DNA of 64,000 nt from Thermosphaera sp. (GCA_038827615.1 JAWBNK010000001.1:930290-994289), one strand, 5' to 3'; positions 1 through 8,706 are shown, counted from the first letter of the stretch. Made by a program: numbers and translations. The notes: generated by a model not told the origin, from the letters alone.

Positions 1-603
1 ACCCACTACTTTACTCGCAAGCTCATCCGGGTCTTCAAGCATGCTAAGCAAGCTCGAGAACTCGCTCTCGGAGAGTAGGTCTGTCTTAGTAAACACGTTG
101 ATCTGTGGATACTTTATCCTGAAGAATGTTGAAGCGGACAACAACATCGCCGAAAACAAGTTGCTCGGTTTCAGCGCGTATAGCCCATCAATCAGGAAGA
201 GCGCGGCAGCCTTTGATTCGCCTATAAGTGTTCTCAATACTATGGGTCCTGAATCTCTGAACGCGAATATCTCTAACTGTCCGGGAGTATCAATTATAAC
301 GTAATTTGCCCTCAATGAATCAACCTGGTCTTTCAACTCATTGATGCTAAACGCCAACATATCCACGGATGCAATTAAAGCACCATTAGGTCCTAGTCCC
401 TGCTTAACCATAATCTCCCTTGCATCAATCCACTCCCTAACATCCACGTCGGGTTCGTAGGGAAGCTCCTCGACAGCTGGATCCAGGTTAACTATGGAAG
501 CATGTAATTGATGCGAATCTAGGTAGTTCATCAACATACCTGTCAACGTAGTCTTACCGCTTCCCGCAGTACCGAGAACAATAATGTAGTAGGGAATCTT
601 CAC
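1..603 (-). CDS. GPN-loop GTPase, C-terminus cut off by window edge
   Basis: About 201 codons are present, and the C-terminal end lies beyond base 1. The reverse-strand translation opens with a P-loop, GTAGSGKTT, at about residues 9-17. It then has the diagnostic GPNGALIASVDML insertion about 70 residues on, the switch-type DTPGQLEIF and an NVFTKTDL base-recognition motif. These define the GPN-loop (XAB1/Npa3) GTPases, which dimerise and in eukaryotes help assemble RNA polymerase II; the archaeal role is not settled. The start is probably GTG at 601-603, overlapping the stop of the upstream radical SAM gene as GTGA; a second GTG sits one codon earlier. Full-length relatives are near 250 residues, so some 50 are missing. 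Confidence 0.88.
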   Translation of the reverse strand, partial: MKIPYYIIVLGTAGSGKTTLTGMLMNYLDSHQLHASIVNLDPAVEELPYEPDVDVREWIDAREIMVKQGLGPNGALIASVDMLAFSINELKDQVDSLRANYVIIDTPGQLEIFAFRDSGPIVLRTLIGESKAAALFLIDGLYALKPSNLFSAMLLSASTFFRIKYPQINVFTKTDLLSESEFSSLLSMLEDPDELASKVVG

Positions 604-1682
604 CACCAGATTAAAGATTCTCTGAATCTGGAATCGTGAAAGACTCCCTTAAATCTTAGAGTATAATTACACCTTGGACACTTAAAATCCTTTGTTAAAC
701 CCCACCTACTGATATAGAAACCCCTCCTCTCCACTACGAGAGAGCCGCATGAAGGGCAAAAAGTGTTCTCTAGCTTGTGACCCCAGACGTTTCCCAAATA
801 AACATGTTTCAAACCCTTCTTGAAGGCTATCTCCGCTAGCTTCTCGAGGGTTTTCACGGGCGTGGGCGGTATATTGTTCAGCATGTATTCAGGGTGAAAC
901 CTAAGAAGATGGAAGGGGGTCTCGGGGTCTAAATTAGCTGCGATCCATTCAGCCAACCTAGCTAAATCCTCCTCGGAATCCCCTATCCCGGGAATTATTA
1001 AATCAGTGATTTCTATCCACCACCCCTGTTTCTTCATCTCAATCAAGGATTCGTAGATGGGTTCTGATTGAGGTACTCCCATGTACTTCCTGTAAAATTC
1101 TACATTCCCTGATGCTTTGAAGTCCACTGTAGCAGCGTCTATCAAACTACCCAAAAGCTTTATCGCCTCAGGAGTCATATACCCGTTGGTCACCATGGTA
1201 TTGAACAACCCTTTCTTCTTAGCTAATACAGCTACATCAAACATGAATTCAAAAAACACCGTGGGCTCGTTGTATGTGTAACTTATTCCTTCACAACCTC
1301 TTGACACGGCCTCCTCGACGACTTCATCCGGCGTGTATAACTCTCCATACACTCGGTCTCTTCGAGACTGGCTCAACAACCAGTTCTGACAAAACTTACA
1401 GTAGAAATTGCAACCAACCGTTGATATCGATAAAACACATGAGCCCGGGTGAAAATGCATCAGCGGCTTCTTTTCAATAGGATCCGGGTTGGCCGCCGTC
1501 AGCATGCCGTAGACTAGAGTGTAAAGCTTCCCATCATGGTTAAACCTGACTCCACATGCCCCGTAAGCCCCTGGAACTATTAGACATCTCCTGTGACATA
1601 GATTGCACTTCACTACTTTATTCGAGACGGGCTCCCATAGAACGGCCTCTCTAACTCCAGGTTGGTCAGGGGCAAACCCCAT
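600..1682 (-). CDS. AmmeMemoRadiSam-type radical SAM enzyme
   Basis: The product resembles pyruvate formate-lyase activating enzymes of the AmmeMemoRadiSam group. A Cys-rich N-terminal segment (CNLCHRRC, then ACGVR) precedes the radical SAM motif CNFYCKFC, whose CxxxCxxC cysteines would bind the 4Fe-4S cluster that cleaves SAM. A C-terminal zinc ribbon (CPSC...CPRC) is also typical. In many prokaryotes the family is encoded beside AMMECR1 and Memo proteins, but neither is visible here and the substrate is unknown. I chose ATG 1682, giving about 360 residues, because it fits family N-termini and lies downstream of a weak TATA-like stretch near 1715-1726; an in-frame ATG at 1709 is possible. 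The gene is divergent from prs and overlaps the downstream GTPase start by 4 bases. Confidence 0.86.
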   Translation of the reverse strand: MGFAPDQPGVREAVLWEPVSNKVVKCNLCHRRCLIVPGAYGACGVRFNHDGKLYTLVYGMLTAANPDPIEKKPLMHFHPGSCVLSISTVGCNFYCKFCQNWLLSQSRRDRVYGELYTPDEVVEEAVSRGCEGISYTYNEPTVFFEFMFDVAVLAKKKGLFNTMVTNGYMTPEAIKLLGSLIDAATVDFKASGNVEFYRKYMGVPQSEPIYESLIEMKKQGWWIEITDLIIPGIGDSEEDLARLAEWIAANLDPETPFHLLRFHPEYMLNNIPPTPVKTLEKLAEIAFKKGLKHVYLGNVWGHKLENTFCPSCGSLVVERRGFYISRWGLTKDFKCPRCNYTLRFKGVFHDSRFRESLIWW

Positions 1683-1743
1683 TACTCTCACTAAAAGGGT
1701 TTTTACCAATAATACCCTAATAAGTCAAGCAGGGGATGCGGGA

Positions 1744-2658
1744 GTGAGCGCCGTTGTAATCCCTGGAAGAAATTACGTTAGCCAAGCCGAGAGAATAGCC
1801 CAACGGTTAAACTGTATGCTTATCAAAACTCATTACAAGGAGTTTCCGGATGGAGAACAATACGTAAGGATTGAACCACCTGAGCAGTTGAAGAACAGGA
1901 AAGCCTTGATTATTAACACAATGTATCCATGGCAAGACAGGAGTCTCGTCGAGATATTGATGCTGGTAGATGCCGCTATGAGAGCTGGAGCAGAAAGCGT
2001 TCATTTAATCATACCTTACATAGCCTACTCTAGGCAGGACAAGATTTTCCTACCAGGAGAGCCGGTTTCTTTTAGTTTAGTGTTGAAAGCATTGAAATCC
2101 ATGGGGGCTCGTTCACTATTAACGGTTGATGTTCATAACCCTGAGCGGCTCTCCGAGTTCGAGGGGTTTGTAGAAAATATTCTTGTTTCAGACCTGTTGG
2201 TCGCGGAGGCAATGGATATTGTCTCAAATCCCGTGGTAATTGCTCCAGACAAGGGAGCCTTGAAAAGGGCAGAGTTTGCTGCCCGGAAATTAGGCTTAAA
2301 ATTCGACTATCTAATCAAGACTCGTGACAGGGTTACAGGACAGGTTTCATATCAACCACGTGAAGTAGAGATTAAAGGGGAAAACGTGGTTATGGTCGAC
2401 GACATAATAAGCACGGGGGGAACCATGGCCGAGGCGTCCAGACTATTGTTAGACAAGGGCGCAGCCTCCATAGTGATAGCAGCAACCCATGGATTAATGA
2501 TTGGAAACGCGCTTGAGAAGATCAAAGCCGCTGGGGTGAAAAAAGTTTTGCTGGCAGATACGCTGGGAATCCGTCTCTCCGACCCTCTCATAGAGTACAT
2601 CGACATTACCAACAGATTATCGGACGCGATTAAAGAGATGGTTGAAAAAGTTGAGTGA
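1744..2658 (+). CDS. prs: Ribose-phosphate pyrophosphokinase (PRPP synthetase)
   Basis: This enzyme transfers pyrophosphate from ATP to ribose 5-phosphate to make PRPP for nucleotide, histidine and tryptophan synthesis. Visible motifs are FPDGEQYVRI near residue 35, the TVDVHNPERLSEF segment at the position of the usual DLHxxQIQGFF loop, and the PRPP-binding loop VVMVDDIISTGGTM at about residues 213-226. The frame is open upstream to 1603, but that would overlap the divergent radical SAM gene deeply. GTG 1744 gives MSAVVIPGRN, a typical Prs N-terminus, and about 304 residues, normal for the short archaeal forms. The 3' end overlaps the next gene by 17 bases. Confidence 0.92.
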   Translation: MSAVVIPGRNYVSQAERIAQRLNCMLIKTHYKEFPDGEQYVRIEPPEQLKNRKALIINTMYPWQDRSLVEILMLVDAAMRAGAESVHLIIPYIAYSRQDKIFLPGEPVSFSLVLKALKSMGARSLLTVDVHNPERLSEFEGFVENILVSDLLVAEAMDIVSNPVVIAPDKGALKRAEFAARKLGLKFDYLIKTRDRVTGQVSYQPREVEIKGENVVMVDDIISTGGTMAEASRLLLDKGAASIVIAATHGLMIGNALEKIKAAGVKKVLLADTLGIRLSDPLIEYIDITNRLSDAIKEMVEKVE

Positions 2659-3715
2659 CGTCCCAGAAGACTTCATGGAAGAGTGTCGATGGATTAATGA
2701 GATATTTAACGAAAGACTTGAAAAGGTCGACGTTTACTTCGTGCTAAACGGCTCCAATGAGGAATTAGCGATAGGAGAGCTGAAAGCCCTTCTTGAAACG
2801 TATGATTTCAACAATCAGCTGAAGTGCACAACTATGGTATGCACTACTGAAGTCCCGTTAAGACTTCTCGATGTAATCATGAGAAGGTCTGGTTTTCTGA
2901 GAGAGGCTGGGATCTACCTGGGTGAGGATGATCCCCTGAACCCTCGTCTCGAGATACAAGCATTTTTGAACGATGTGAAGGGTTGGATTCACGCATCAGT
3001 TATGAAGAAAACAGTCAGCGAGAACGTCGTTGCTCCCTATCTCTCCCTTTTTTCATCGAAGACGCGGTTAGGCTTCAATTATTCCAAGGGTTGCGAGGTC
3101 AGGTTATTGTTCTCGGATAACAGAGTAGTGGTAGGGGTTAAAACTCACAAGCATAGGGACTTCTGGACGAGGAGGGGCAGATTCTATAAGCCATTCGATA
3201 GAAGCATCGCCCTGAACCCAAGAATCGCCGTGGCAATGGTGAATCTAGCAAGAGTTAGACCAGGGCACGTTTTAATAGATCCATTCGCGGGAACGGGGAC
3301 CATCCCAATTATTGCTTCATTTTTCGGGATTGCATCAATAGGTATTGATCTAGATTGGAGTCTCGCTCATGGAATGCTGGTTAATCTCAAATACTATGGT
3401 TCAAACGCTATCCCGATCCTGGGGGACTCAACAACGCTCGCGCTCGTGGGCGCTGATGCTGTCGTAACAGACCCTCCTTATGGAAGGGGCGCCAGCACGC
3501 ACGGCGAGAGCATACATTTACTGTATTCTATGTTCATTCACAAGATCCTCGACTGGGTTAAGCCCAAGGCCTATGCTGTCTTTATAGCACCATCTCACCT
3601 TGAATACTTCGTTGAAGACAAGTTGAGGGAGGAGGGATTATATCTCGTCAATAAGTATTATGATTACGTACACAGTAGTTTGACCCGGGCAGTATACGTG
3701 GTGAGACACGATTGA
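2642..3715 (+). CDS. tRNA (guanine-N2) methyltransferase of the Trm-G10/Trm11 type
   Basis: The N-terminal third looks like a THUMP RNA-binding domain (VYFVLNGSNEELAIGELKALL). The C-terminal half is a Rossmann methyltransferase with SAM motif IDPFAGTGT near residue 212 and the catalytic DPPYG near residue 275, the signature of exocyclic-amine methylation. In archaea this architecture makes N2-methyl- or N2,N2-dimethylguanosine at tRNA position 10. The start is TTG 2642 (a TTG at 2651 is also possible), inside the prs coding end. Its own stop overlaps the RNase Z start, so translation of prs, this gene and rnz is probably coupled. Confidence 0.87.
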   Translation: MKKLSDVPEDFMEECRWINEIFNERLEKVDVYFVLNGSNEELAIGELKALLETYDFNNQLKCTTMVCTTEVPLRLLDVIMRRSGFLREAGIYLGEDDPLNPRLEIQAFLNDVKGWIHASVMKKTVSENVVAPYLSLFSSKTRLGFNYSKGCEVRLLFSDNRVVVGVKTHKHRDFWTRRGRFYKPFDRSIALNPRIAVAMVNLARVRPGHVLIDPFAGTGTIPIIASFFGIASIGIDLDWSLAHGMLVNLKYYGSNAIPILGDSTTLALVGADAVVTDPPYGRGASTHGESIHLLYSMFIHKILDWVKPKAYAVFIAPSHLEYFVEDKLREEGLYLVNKYYDYVHSSLTRAVYVVRHD

Positions 3716-4464
3716 ACATCAGAGTCTTCATGTTAGGTACAGGCGCTGCCATACCTATTAGTAGGGGATTACCTTGCATAGCCGTGAAGGCTGATTCAAA
3801 TATTTACCTGCTCGATATTGGAGAGGGTTGCCAATCTAGGCTGTTCAAAGCCGGTTTGAGCCCATTGAAGATTAAAGCCGTGTTTATAACACATGTTCAC
3901 GGCGACCATTACCTGGGGTTATTTGGTCTGATACAAACCATGCATCTTTCCAACAGGAAGGATCCATTGAAGATTATGGCTCCTAAAGAGATTTTCACTT
4001 TGATCGAAAAGTATAGGGAGTTGCATTTGCTTAACATAGGTTTTCAATTGAGTTTCATCGATATCACCGAGGGAGTAGAGTATACTGATGACAAGATCAC
4101 AGTTACTCCATACCCAGTGTCTCACACAATTCCCGCGTACGGTTTTCTACTCAAGGCTGGTAAGACCGTGATAAGCTACTCGGGAGATACGGGACCTGCA
4201 TCGACAACCATAGAATACTCGAAGAACGCAGACATATTGATACACGAAGCAACTTTTACTTCAGAGATGAGGGAAGAAGCACACGAACAGGGCCACTCGA
4301 CCTCAGGCGATGCCGCAATGATAGCCTCAAGAGCAGGAGTAAAGCTTCTGGTTTTAACACATATTAGCGCCCGATACTCAGATGATAATGAATTATACGT
4401 TGATGCATATAGGTTCTTCAGAAACGTAGTAGTGGCAAAAGATTACATGATCTTACTCTCCTGA
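3712..4464 (+). CDS. rnz: Ribonuclease Z (tRNA 3' endonuclease)
   Basis: This metallo-beta-lactamase-fold endonuclease removes the 3' trailer from pre-tRNA. The N-terminus MLGTGAAIPISRGLPCIAV and the zinc motif THVHGDHYLG at about residue 60 are characteristic, and further metal ligands appear in YSGDTGP and EATF. At about 250 residues it is shorter than the usual 280-307-residue short form, so the exosite arm may be reduced. The start TTG 3712 overlaps the methyltransferase stop as TTGA; an internal ATG at 3730 is an alternative. The neighbours are tRNA-modification genes, matching the role. Confidence 0.88.
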   Translation: MNIRVFMLGTGAAIPISRGLPCIAVKADSNIYLLDIGEGCQSRLFKAGLSPLKIKAVFITHVHGDHYLGLFGLIQTMHLSNRKDPLKIMAPKEIFTLIEKYRELHLLNIGFQLSFIDITEGVEYTDDKITVTPYPVSHTIPAYGFLLKAGKTVISYSGDTGPASTTIEYSKNADILIHEATFTSEMREEAHEQGHSTSGDAAMIASRAGVKLLVLTHISARYSDDNELYVDAYRFFRNVVVAKDYMILLS

Positions 4465-4504
4465 ACCATGAGAGACGTTGAGACTTGATCAAGTTCTTAA
4501 GATA

Positions 4505-4888
4505 TTAATCTGCAAGATACTTCACGACTTCATCAAGGTTATCACCAGTAACCACGATCTTGATCGGGCCCATGGGGGATTCTCTCGAGTCGTCAACGAA
4601 CGAGACTCTGGAAGCAAAAGCTGCCTGTTTATGAAGAAGAATCGTTAATTGGTTATCATTGATTCTTCTTAGGAGATACGATTTGGCCGCCGGACCAATC
4701 TGCTGAACTCTAATGAGCTTTCTCAATGGCTCAAGGGACACAATATCTACTGATATACTCTTCACAAACGTGTTTTCACCATCCCTCACTACAACGAGGT
4801 CTCCCCGATAAACGTTTTCCACAGCTTTTTTAACCTTCTCAACCTCCTCAGTAGCCCGGACTTCGGCTTCAACCTCTATTTTAACCAT
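4505..4888 (-). CDS. UPF0201-family putative RNA-binding protein
   Basis: A 127-residue protein starting MVKIEVEAEVRATEEVEKV resembles the archaeal UPF0201 family (COG1325), annotated as exosome-related or RNA-binding. No catalytic motif is evident. The start overlaps the end of the upstream P-loop kinase-like gene by 8 bases, so the two form a bicistron. The exact function is unknown, and the family call rests on recognising the N-terminal pattern and overall size. Confidence 0.72.
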   Translation of the reverse strand: MVKIEVEAEVRATEEVEKVKKAVENVYRGDLVVVRDGENTFVKSISVDIVSLEPLRKLIRVQQIGPAAKSYLLRRINDNQLTILLHKQAAFASRVSFVDDSRESPMGPIKIVVTGDNLDEVVKYLAD

Positions 4889-5429
4889 CCTTCTTCACCA
4901 ATCTCCCAAATATTTCCAGAGAGACTTTCTCCAATTCCTCCACAGTGGATTCATTAACAATCATGAAGTCGGCCAAAGCGATCAAGTTTCCAACCCCGAA
5001 TCCAAGCTCTACGAGATCCCTTAGTGTGAAATCTTCGTATGAAATAGGATCCCCTGGTCTACGCCTCTCCAGGATCCTTTGGAATCTTGTTCTCGGTGAA
5101 GCATGTACTGCTACTATGATTGTCTCGCCAAGCTTCTTGAACTCTTCGAGCTCCTCAAGGCTTCTAACGCCGTCTATTACAACAATATCGAGCGATTTGT
5201 CTATTCTTTCTATGGTCTTAAGCGCAATTATTTTAGAACCGTATTCCCTCCTCAAAATGATTGATGTTTCAATCATTGTTTTAGGCGTTATTTCATTAAA
5301 ACGCTTCAACGCTTCTTCCCTCACGATGTCACCCATGTTGTAGACTTTAATCCCAAGCCGTTTTGCGACATCGATTACCATGGTTTTCCCGGCGCCGGGC
5401 ATTCCTACGACAAGTATTAGTTTCAACAC
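4881..5429 (-). CDS. UPF0200-type P-loop kinase-like protein (dephospho-CoA kinase related)
   Basis: The 182-residue protein has a P-loop GMPGAGKT at about residues 8-15, followed by a kinase-like LGIKVYNMGDIVREEA segment and VVIDGVRSLEELEEF, which resembles the Walker B region of nucleotide and dephospho-CoA kinases. The pattern matches archaeal UPF0200 proteins. The substrate is not known, and dephospho-CoA kinase activity would be a guess. It overlaps the UPF0201 gene downstream. A TATA element at 5447-5455 lies in the spacer shared with the divergent RNA phosphodiesterase gene. Confidence 0.75.
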   Translation of the reverse strand: MLKLILVVGMPGAGKTMVIDVAKRLGIKVYNMGDIVREEALKRFNEITPKTMIETSIILRREYGSKIIALKTIERIDKSLDIVVIDGVRSLEELEEFKKLGETIIVAVHASPRTRFQRILERRRPGDPISYEDFTLRDLVELGFGVGNLIALADFMIVNESTVEELEKVSLEIFGRLVKKDG

Positions 5430-5446
5430 GTCTCCCTGTGTTCACA

Positions 5447-5455
5447 GTATATAAG
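5447..5455. promoter_or_regulatory. TATA box in divergent spacer
   Basis: GTATATAAG lies between the divergent kinase-like gene and thpR. It sits about 45 bases before the thpR start, giving a short leader. On the other strand it would place initiation close to the ATG at 5429, so it may serve both directions. Based on sequence match and spacing only. Confidence 0.5.
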
Positions 5456-5497
5456 CGTTGAGGGTTATAACTAATTTGAGATCGCGAAGGGTTCCCA

Positions 5498-6067
5498 ATG
5501 ACGGGGGATTTGATAAGGATCTTCATAGCCATCGAGGTAAGAAATGAGGAAGTATTGAAGAAGTTGGTAGAAGTCAGGGATGCAATAACTTCGACAGGTG
5601 CAGACGTGAAACCAGTGGAAGACGAGAACATACACTTGACTCTCCGATTTATAGGAGAAGTGCCCAAGGAAATCGTGGATAAAGTTTGCAACTTATTATC
5701 TAACGTAGAGTTTCCGAGGTTTGAGATGCGGGTTAAAGGGCTTGGAGTTTTTCCATCGATCAATAGACCCCGCGTCATATGGGCAGGCGTCTCCGAGGGA
5801 TCAAGCGAATTAACAAAGTTGTATGAGATCGTCGAGAAGGGCTTACGAGCTTTAAAGATACCTGGGGAGAGAGAGGAATTTACCCCTCACATTACTTTGG
5901 CGCGCGTTAAAAGCGGTAGGGGCGTGGATAGACTCGTCAAGGTCATCGAAGCATTTAGAGATTACGACTTCGGGATAACAATCGTTGACAGAGTGGTTTT
6001 GAAGAAGAGCACTTTAACGCCTAAAGGACCGATCTACAACGATGTATGTTTCAAAGCATTCAAGTAA
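5498..6067 (+). CDS. thpR: RNA 2',3'-cyclic phosphodiesterase (2H family, LigT/ThpR)
   Basis: The two HxTx motifs that define the 2H phosphoesterase superfamily are visible: HLTL at about residues 46-49 and HITL near residue 131. The enzyme opens 2',3'-cyclic phosphates on RNA ends and can ligate tRNA halves in vitro. Length, 189 residues, is standard. The ATG start is preceded by a TATA box 45 bases upstream. It precedes the CCA-adding enzyme by about 30 bases, and in many archaea the two genes are neighbours. Confidence 0.9.
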   Translation: MTGDLIRIFIAIEVRNEEVLKKLVEVRDAITSTGADVKPVEDENIHLTLRFIGEVPKEIVDKVCNLLSNVEFPRFEMRVKGLGVFPSINRPRVIWAGVSEGSSELTKLYEIVEKGLRALKIPGEREEFTPHITLARVKSGRGVDRLVKVIEAFRDYDFGITIVDRVVLKKSTLTPKGPIYNDVCFKAFK

Positions 6068-6099
6068 TCCTTATGATAGTTTTGGGTCGAGGTAATAAT

Positions 6100-7503
6100 A
6101 TGTCGTGGATAGTAGAGGAAGAGGTCCTCGCTAAAATAAAGCCTAGTAAGGAGGAATATGAGCTCGTTAAAACCATATTCGAGAGAATCTCAAACACTAT
6201 TGGAGAAGTTAGTGAGGCCAGCGGATTAGCAGTAGAGGTCACCCTCCAGGGCAGCATTGCTCACGACACGTGGTTGTCCGGGGATAGGGATCTAGACGTC
6301 TTCGTGCTGTTCCCAACCTCTTTATCGCTGGAAGAGTTGAAAACCAAAGGATTCAACATCTTGCTCGAGGCTGCTAAGAGGCTGGGTGCTTACGAGCTTA
6401 GGTTCGCCGAGCATCCTTACGTAAGAGTCTTCATGAATGGTGTCGAAGCCGATCTGGTCCCGGCTTTTAAAGTAAGTGACCCTGGAAAAATAATATCGGC
6501 TGTGGATAGAACCCCCTTTCACACCACCTATGTTAATCAAGTCTTATCCCATGCGGAAAAAGACCAGGTTAGACTATTGAAGAAATTCATGAAGACCATA
6601 GGAGTCTATGGGGCTGAGCTTAAGACAAAGGGTTTCAGCGGCTACGCTGTGGAACTACTCATTGCGAAATACAAATCGTTTAGAAACGTGCTCGAACAGG
6701 CTTCTCAATGGGATATTCCTACTTTCATCAATATTGTGGGAGAAGATTTTACCGAGAATTTGAAGAACAAGTTGAAAAGAAAATATCCGGAGTCAGTCAT
6801 ATTCCTTCCCGACCCCGTCGATCCTCTGAGAAACGTCACCGCTAACGTTAGCATTAGAACTCTGTCTACATTTATTCTTGCATCCAAATGTTTTCTCAAA
6901 CATCCCGACACATGGTTCTTCGAACCAGACACACCCCAACTACAGCTCAATGAGATAATGAAGCACTCCCTGGAAAGATGTATTATCGTACTAAAATACT
7001 CGCTAAGCAATCCGCCGCCTCCAGACGTTCTATGGGGGGAGCTCCAGCGTGTTGAAAACAATATAGTAAACGCCCTGAAGAACCATGATTTCGAGCCTAT
7101 AGATTCCTCTTCATGGAGTGATGAGAAAACCGTTGCATTTATACTCCTCGAAGCTTCATCATGCGAACTCCCTGCGCACAAGCTCTATGTTGGACCTAGA
7201 GCATCCATGAAGGAAAGATCTGATAGTTTTATCGCTAAACACGCCGAGGGGGAATACGGTCCATGGATCGGGAAGGATGGCAGGCTCAGGTCCTTGAGAA
7301 AAAGGAAAAGTACTGATATAGTCGCCGTGCTAAAGGAGTTAATGCCGGTTTACAATGTTCCGCCTCATCTGAAGCAAAACACTCCAGAAATAACTAGGCT
7401 GTCTCCAGAGATAGCTATGGAGATCGTTGAGAAAAGGGGGGAGGCATGGCTAGCAGAGTTCATTTTGAAGAAACCGTTATGGATGGAGAAGTGCATTGGC
7501 TGA
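6100..7503 (+). CDS. cca: CCA-adding enzyme (archaeal class I tRNA nucleotidyltransferase)
   Basis: The enzyme adds or repairs the 3' CCA of tRNAs, which matters here because none of the three tRNA genes encodes CCA. The nucleotidyltransferase core is visible as QGSIAHDTWLSGDRDLDVFV around residues 50-69, with the two metal-binding Asp in DLD. Length is about 467 residues, usual for archaeal class I enzymes. The frame is open from 6046, but ATG 6100 follows a purine-rich GAGGT and begins MSWIVEEEV; the earlier start would overlap thpR. The 3' end overlaps the following kinase-like gene by 58 bases. Confidence 0.92.
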   Translation: MSWIVEEEVLAKIKPSKEEYELVKTIFERISNTIGEVSEASGLAVEVTLQGSIAHDTWLSGDRDLDVFVLFPTSLSLEELKTKGFNILLEAAKRLGAYELRFAEHPYVRVFMNGVEADLVPAFKVSDPGKIISAVDRTPFHTTYVNQVLSHAEKDQVRLLKKFMKTIGVYGAELKTKGFSGYAVELLIAKYKSFRNVLEQASQWDIPTFINIVGEDFTENLKNKLKRKYPESVIFLPDPVDPLRNVTANVSIRTLSTFILASKCFLKHPDTWFFEPDTPQLQLNEIMKHSLERCIIVLKYSLSNPPPPDVLWGELQRVENNIVNALKNHDFEPIDSSSWSDEKTVAFILLEASSCELPAHKLYVGPRASMKERSDSFIAKHAEGEYGPWIGKDGRLRSLRKRKSTDIVAVLKELMPVYNVPPHLKQNTPEITRLSPEIAMEIVEKRGEAWLAEFILKKPLWMEKCIG

Positions 7504-8240
7504 ATCTCAACGATGACTTTGTGAGGAAAGTGCTCTGTTTCCCACTGAGCGATTGCAACGTAATCGCTGAAAGGTTAAACGGATTGAGAAACGACGGGTT
7601 CATCTACCTCTTGGAGACAGGGTGGAGATTCAAGGACATAAGGATCGCGGGAAAAGGGTATGCTGGACTAGTAGTTATCGCTAGACACAAGAAGCATGGT
7701 ATCGGCGCCCTAAAGATAAGAAGACTTGACAGCAGGAGGGACAGTTTGTTACGTGAAGGATACATGATGAGGAGTGCCCAACCCTCCGGTCTTTCCCCAG
7801 CCGTCTACATCGAGAGAGACGACTATATTTTCAGGGAATACCTGTTGCCGAGCGAGTGCATCGCATTCGATAGATTTGTAGAGAACGCGTTGAGAGATAG
7901 AAGAACCTCAGCTCTGACGGAGGCCTTAAAATACTTAGTCCGTAGATTGCATACGCTTGATAAGCTTGGAATTGATCATGGAGAGTTGAATAGACCTGGT
8001 GATCACATCCTTGTTTGCAAAGACAGATTCGTTCTCATAGATTGGGAGAGCGCGAGGAAAAGCGTAAGACCTAGGAATGTGACGAGCGTTTTCTCACACC
8101 TTGTATTCAGGTCTCCCCATAGAAAAACCATCCAGGAAATCTTAAAATGGAGATTGGACGTGGTTATCGACAAGCTGAAACAATACAAGGATACGTATGA
8201 TATCAGCGTGGTCGAAGATCTACTGTGTGGACTAAATTAA
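7446..8240 (+). CDS. Atypical serine/threonine protein kinase-like protein (COG2112-like)
   Basis: A compact kinase-like fold is suggested by a glycine-rich IAGKGYAGLVV, a lysine in IGALKIRR at the VAIK position, a short HGELNRPGDHILV catalytic-loop equivalent and LIDWESA in place of DFG. This resembles archaeal COG2112 kinases related to RIO and Bud32, with a degenerate activation segment. Target and activity are unknown. The ATG 7446 follows a strong GGGGAGG and lies inside cca, so the gene is translationally linked to it. It ends tail to tail with the zinc-ribbon gene, sharing 4 bases. Confidence 0.68.
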   Translation: MASRVHFEETVMDGEVHWLNLNDDFVRKVLCFPLSDCNVIAERLNGLRNDGFIYLLETGWRFKDIRIAGKGYAGLVVIARHKKHGIGALKIRRLDSRRDSLLREGYMMRSAQPSGLSPAVYIERDDYIFREYLLPSECIAFDRFVENALRDRRTSALTEALKYLVRRLHTLDKLGIDHGELNRPGDHILVCKDRFVLIDWESARKSVRPRNVTSVFSHLVFRSPHRKTIQEILKWRLDVVIDKLKQYKDTYDISVVEDLLCGLN

Positions 8241-8488
8241 TGATGTAGCGATACTTCCCCTGCTCTTCCAGACATAGGGATGGCCTTTCTCTCTTCGATT
8301 TTTCTGGCACTCGTGATCCTTATATCTCTCATCGTTGGCATGGCCAGGTCATGCTTGCACCGGGGACATATACCCCCATGTATCCTATAAACCTCTTCGG
8401 GCGTCGGCACGCCGTAATAGTCTTGGCCGACCTCGTAAAATATCGATAATATGTAGCCACAGTTTCCACAAATATAGCGTACAGGCAT
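8237..8488 (-). CDS. Small zinc-ribbon protein of unknown function
   Basis: The 83-residue product has two CxxC knuckles, CGNC at residues 8-11 and CPRC about 33 residues later, as in zinc ribbons. The region after the ribbon is basic. I do not recognise a specific family; small ribbons of this kind act in transcription or RNA contexts, but nothing here shows which. It converges on the kinase-like gene. Its promoter would lie in the 8489-8732 spacer shared with tRNA-Pro. Confidence 0.6.
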   Translation of the reverse strand: MPVRYICGNCGYILSIFYEVGQDYYGVPTPEEVYRIHGGICPRCKHDLAMPTMRDIRITSARKIEERKAIPMSGRAGEVSLHH

Positions 8489-8547
8489 CAGGGGCCACCG
8501 TACAGGTAATAATTGAGTAATACCAGTAGTTAAGATGGAGGACTAAT

Positions 8548-8631
8548 AATACTTTAAACAATCATTTTTAAAAAATCATAATAGTTTCACGAGTACTAAA
8601 TGTGATTTTTAAAATGATTTTGAAAAGTATT
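8548..8631. repeat. Large imperfect inverted repeat in spacer before tRNA-Pro
   Basis: The left arm (about 8548-8578, starting AATACTTTAAACAATCATTT) and the right arm (about 8603-8631, ending GAAAAGTATT) are reverse complements over roughly 28-30 bases with a few mismatches and indels, around a 24-base loop. The spacer separates the divergent zinc-ribbon gene and tRNA-Pro. It could be an operator, a hairpin in the ribbon gene's 5' leader, or the relic of a small mobile element. Confidence 0.6.
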
Positions 8632-8697
8632 ATATGCCAAAAGGTTTAAATAGAAACAGAGGTGAGTGAAACTATTGGATACATAGAAACTTAAATG

Positions 8698-8706
8698 TTT
8701 TAAATA
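8698..8706 (+). promoter_or_regulatory. TATA box of tRNA-Pro
   Basis: TTTTAAATA is centred 31 bases before the first base of tRNA-Pro, the usual archaeal TBP-site distance for a tRNA start at or near its 5' end. Confidence 0.6.

Noticed and set aside
41-304. Plus-strand open frame at the left end
   Set aside because: It is antisense to the GPN-loop GTPase, whose motifs are clear on the minus strand.
1603-1743. Longer N-terminus for PRPP synthetase
   Set aside because: It would overlap the divergent radical SAM gene and add residues absent from Prs proteins; GTG 1744 gives the normal start.
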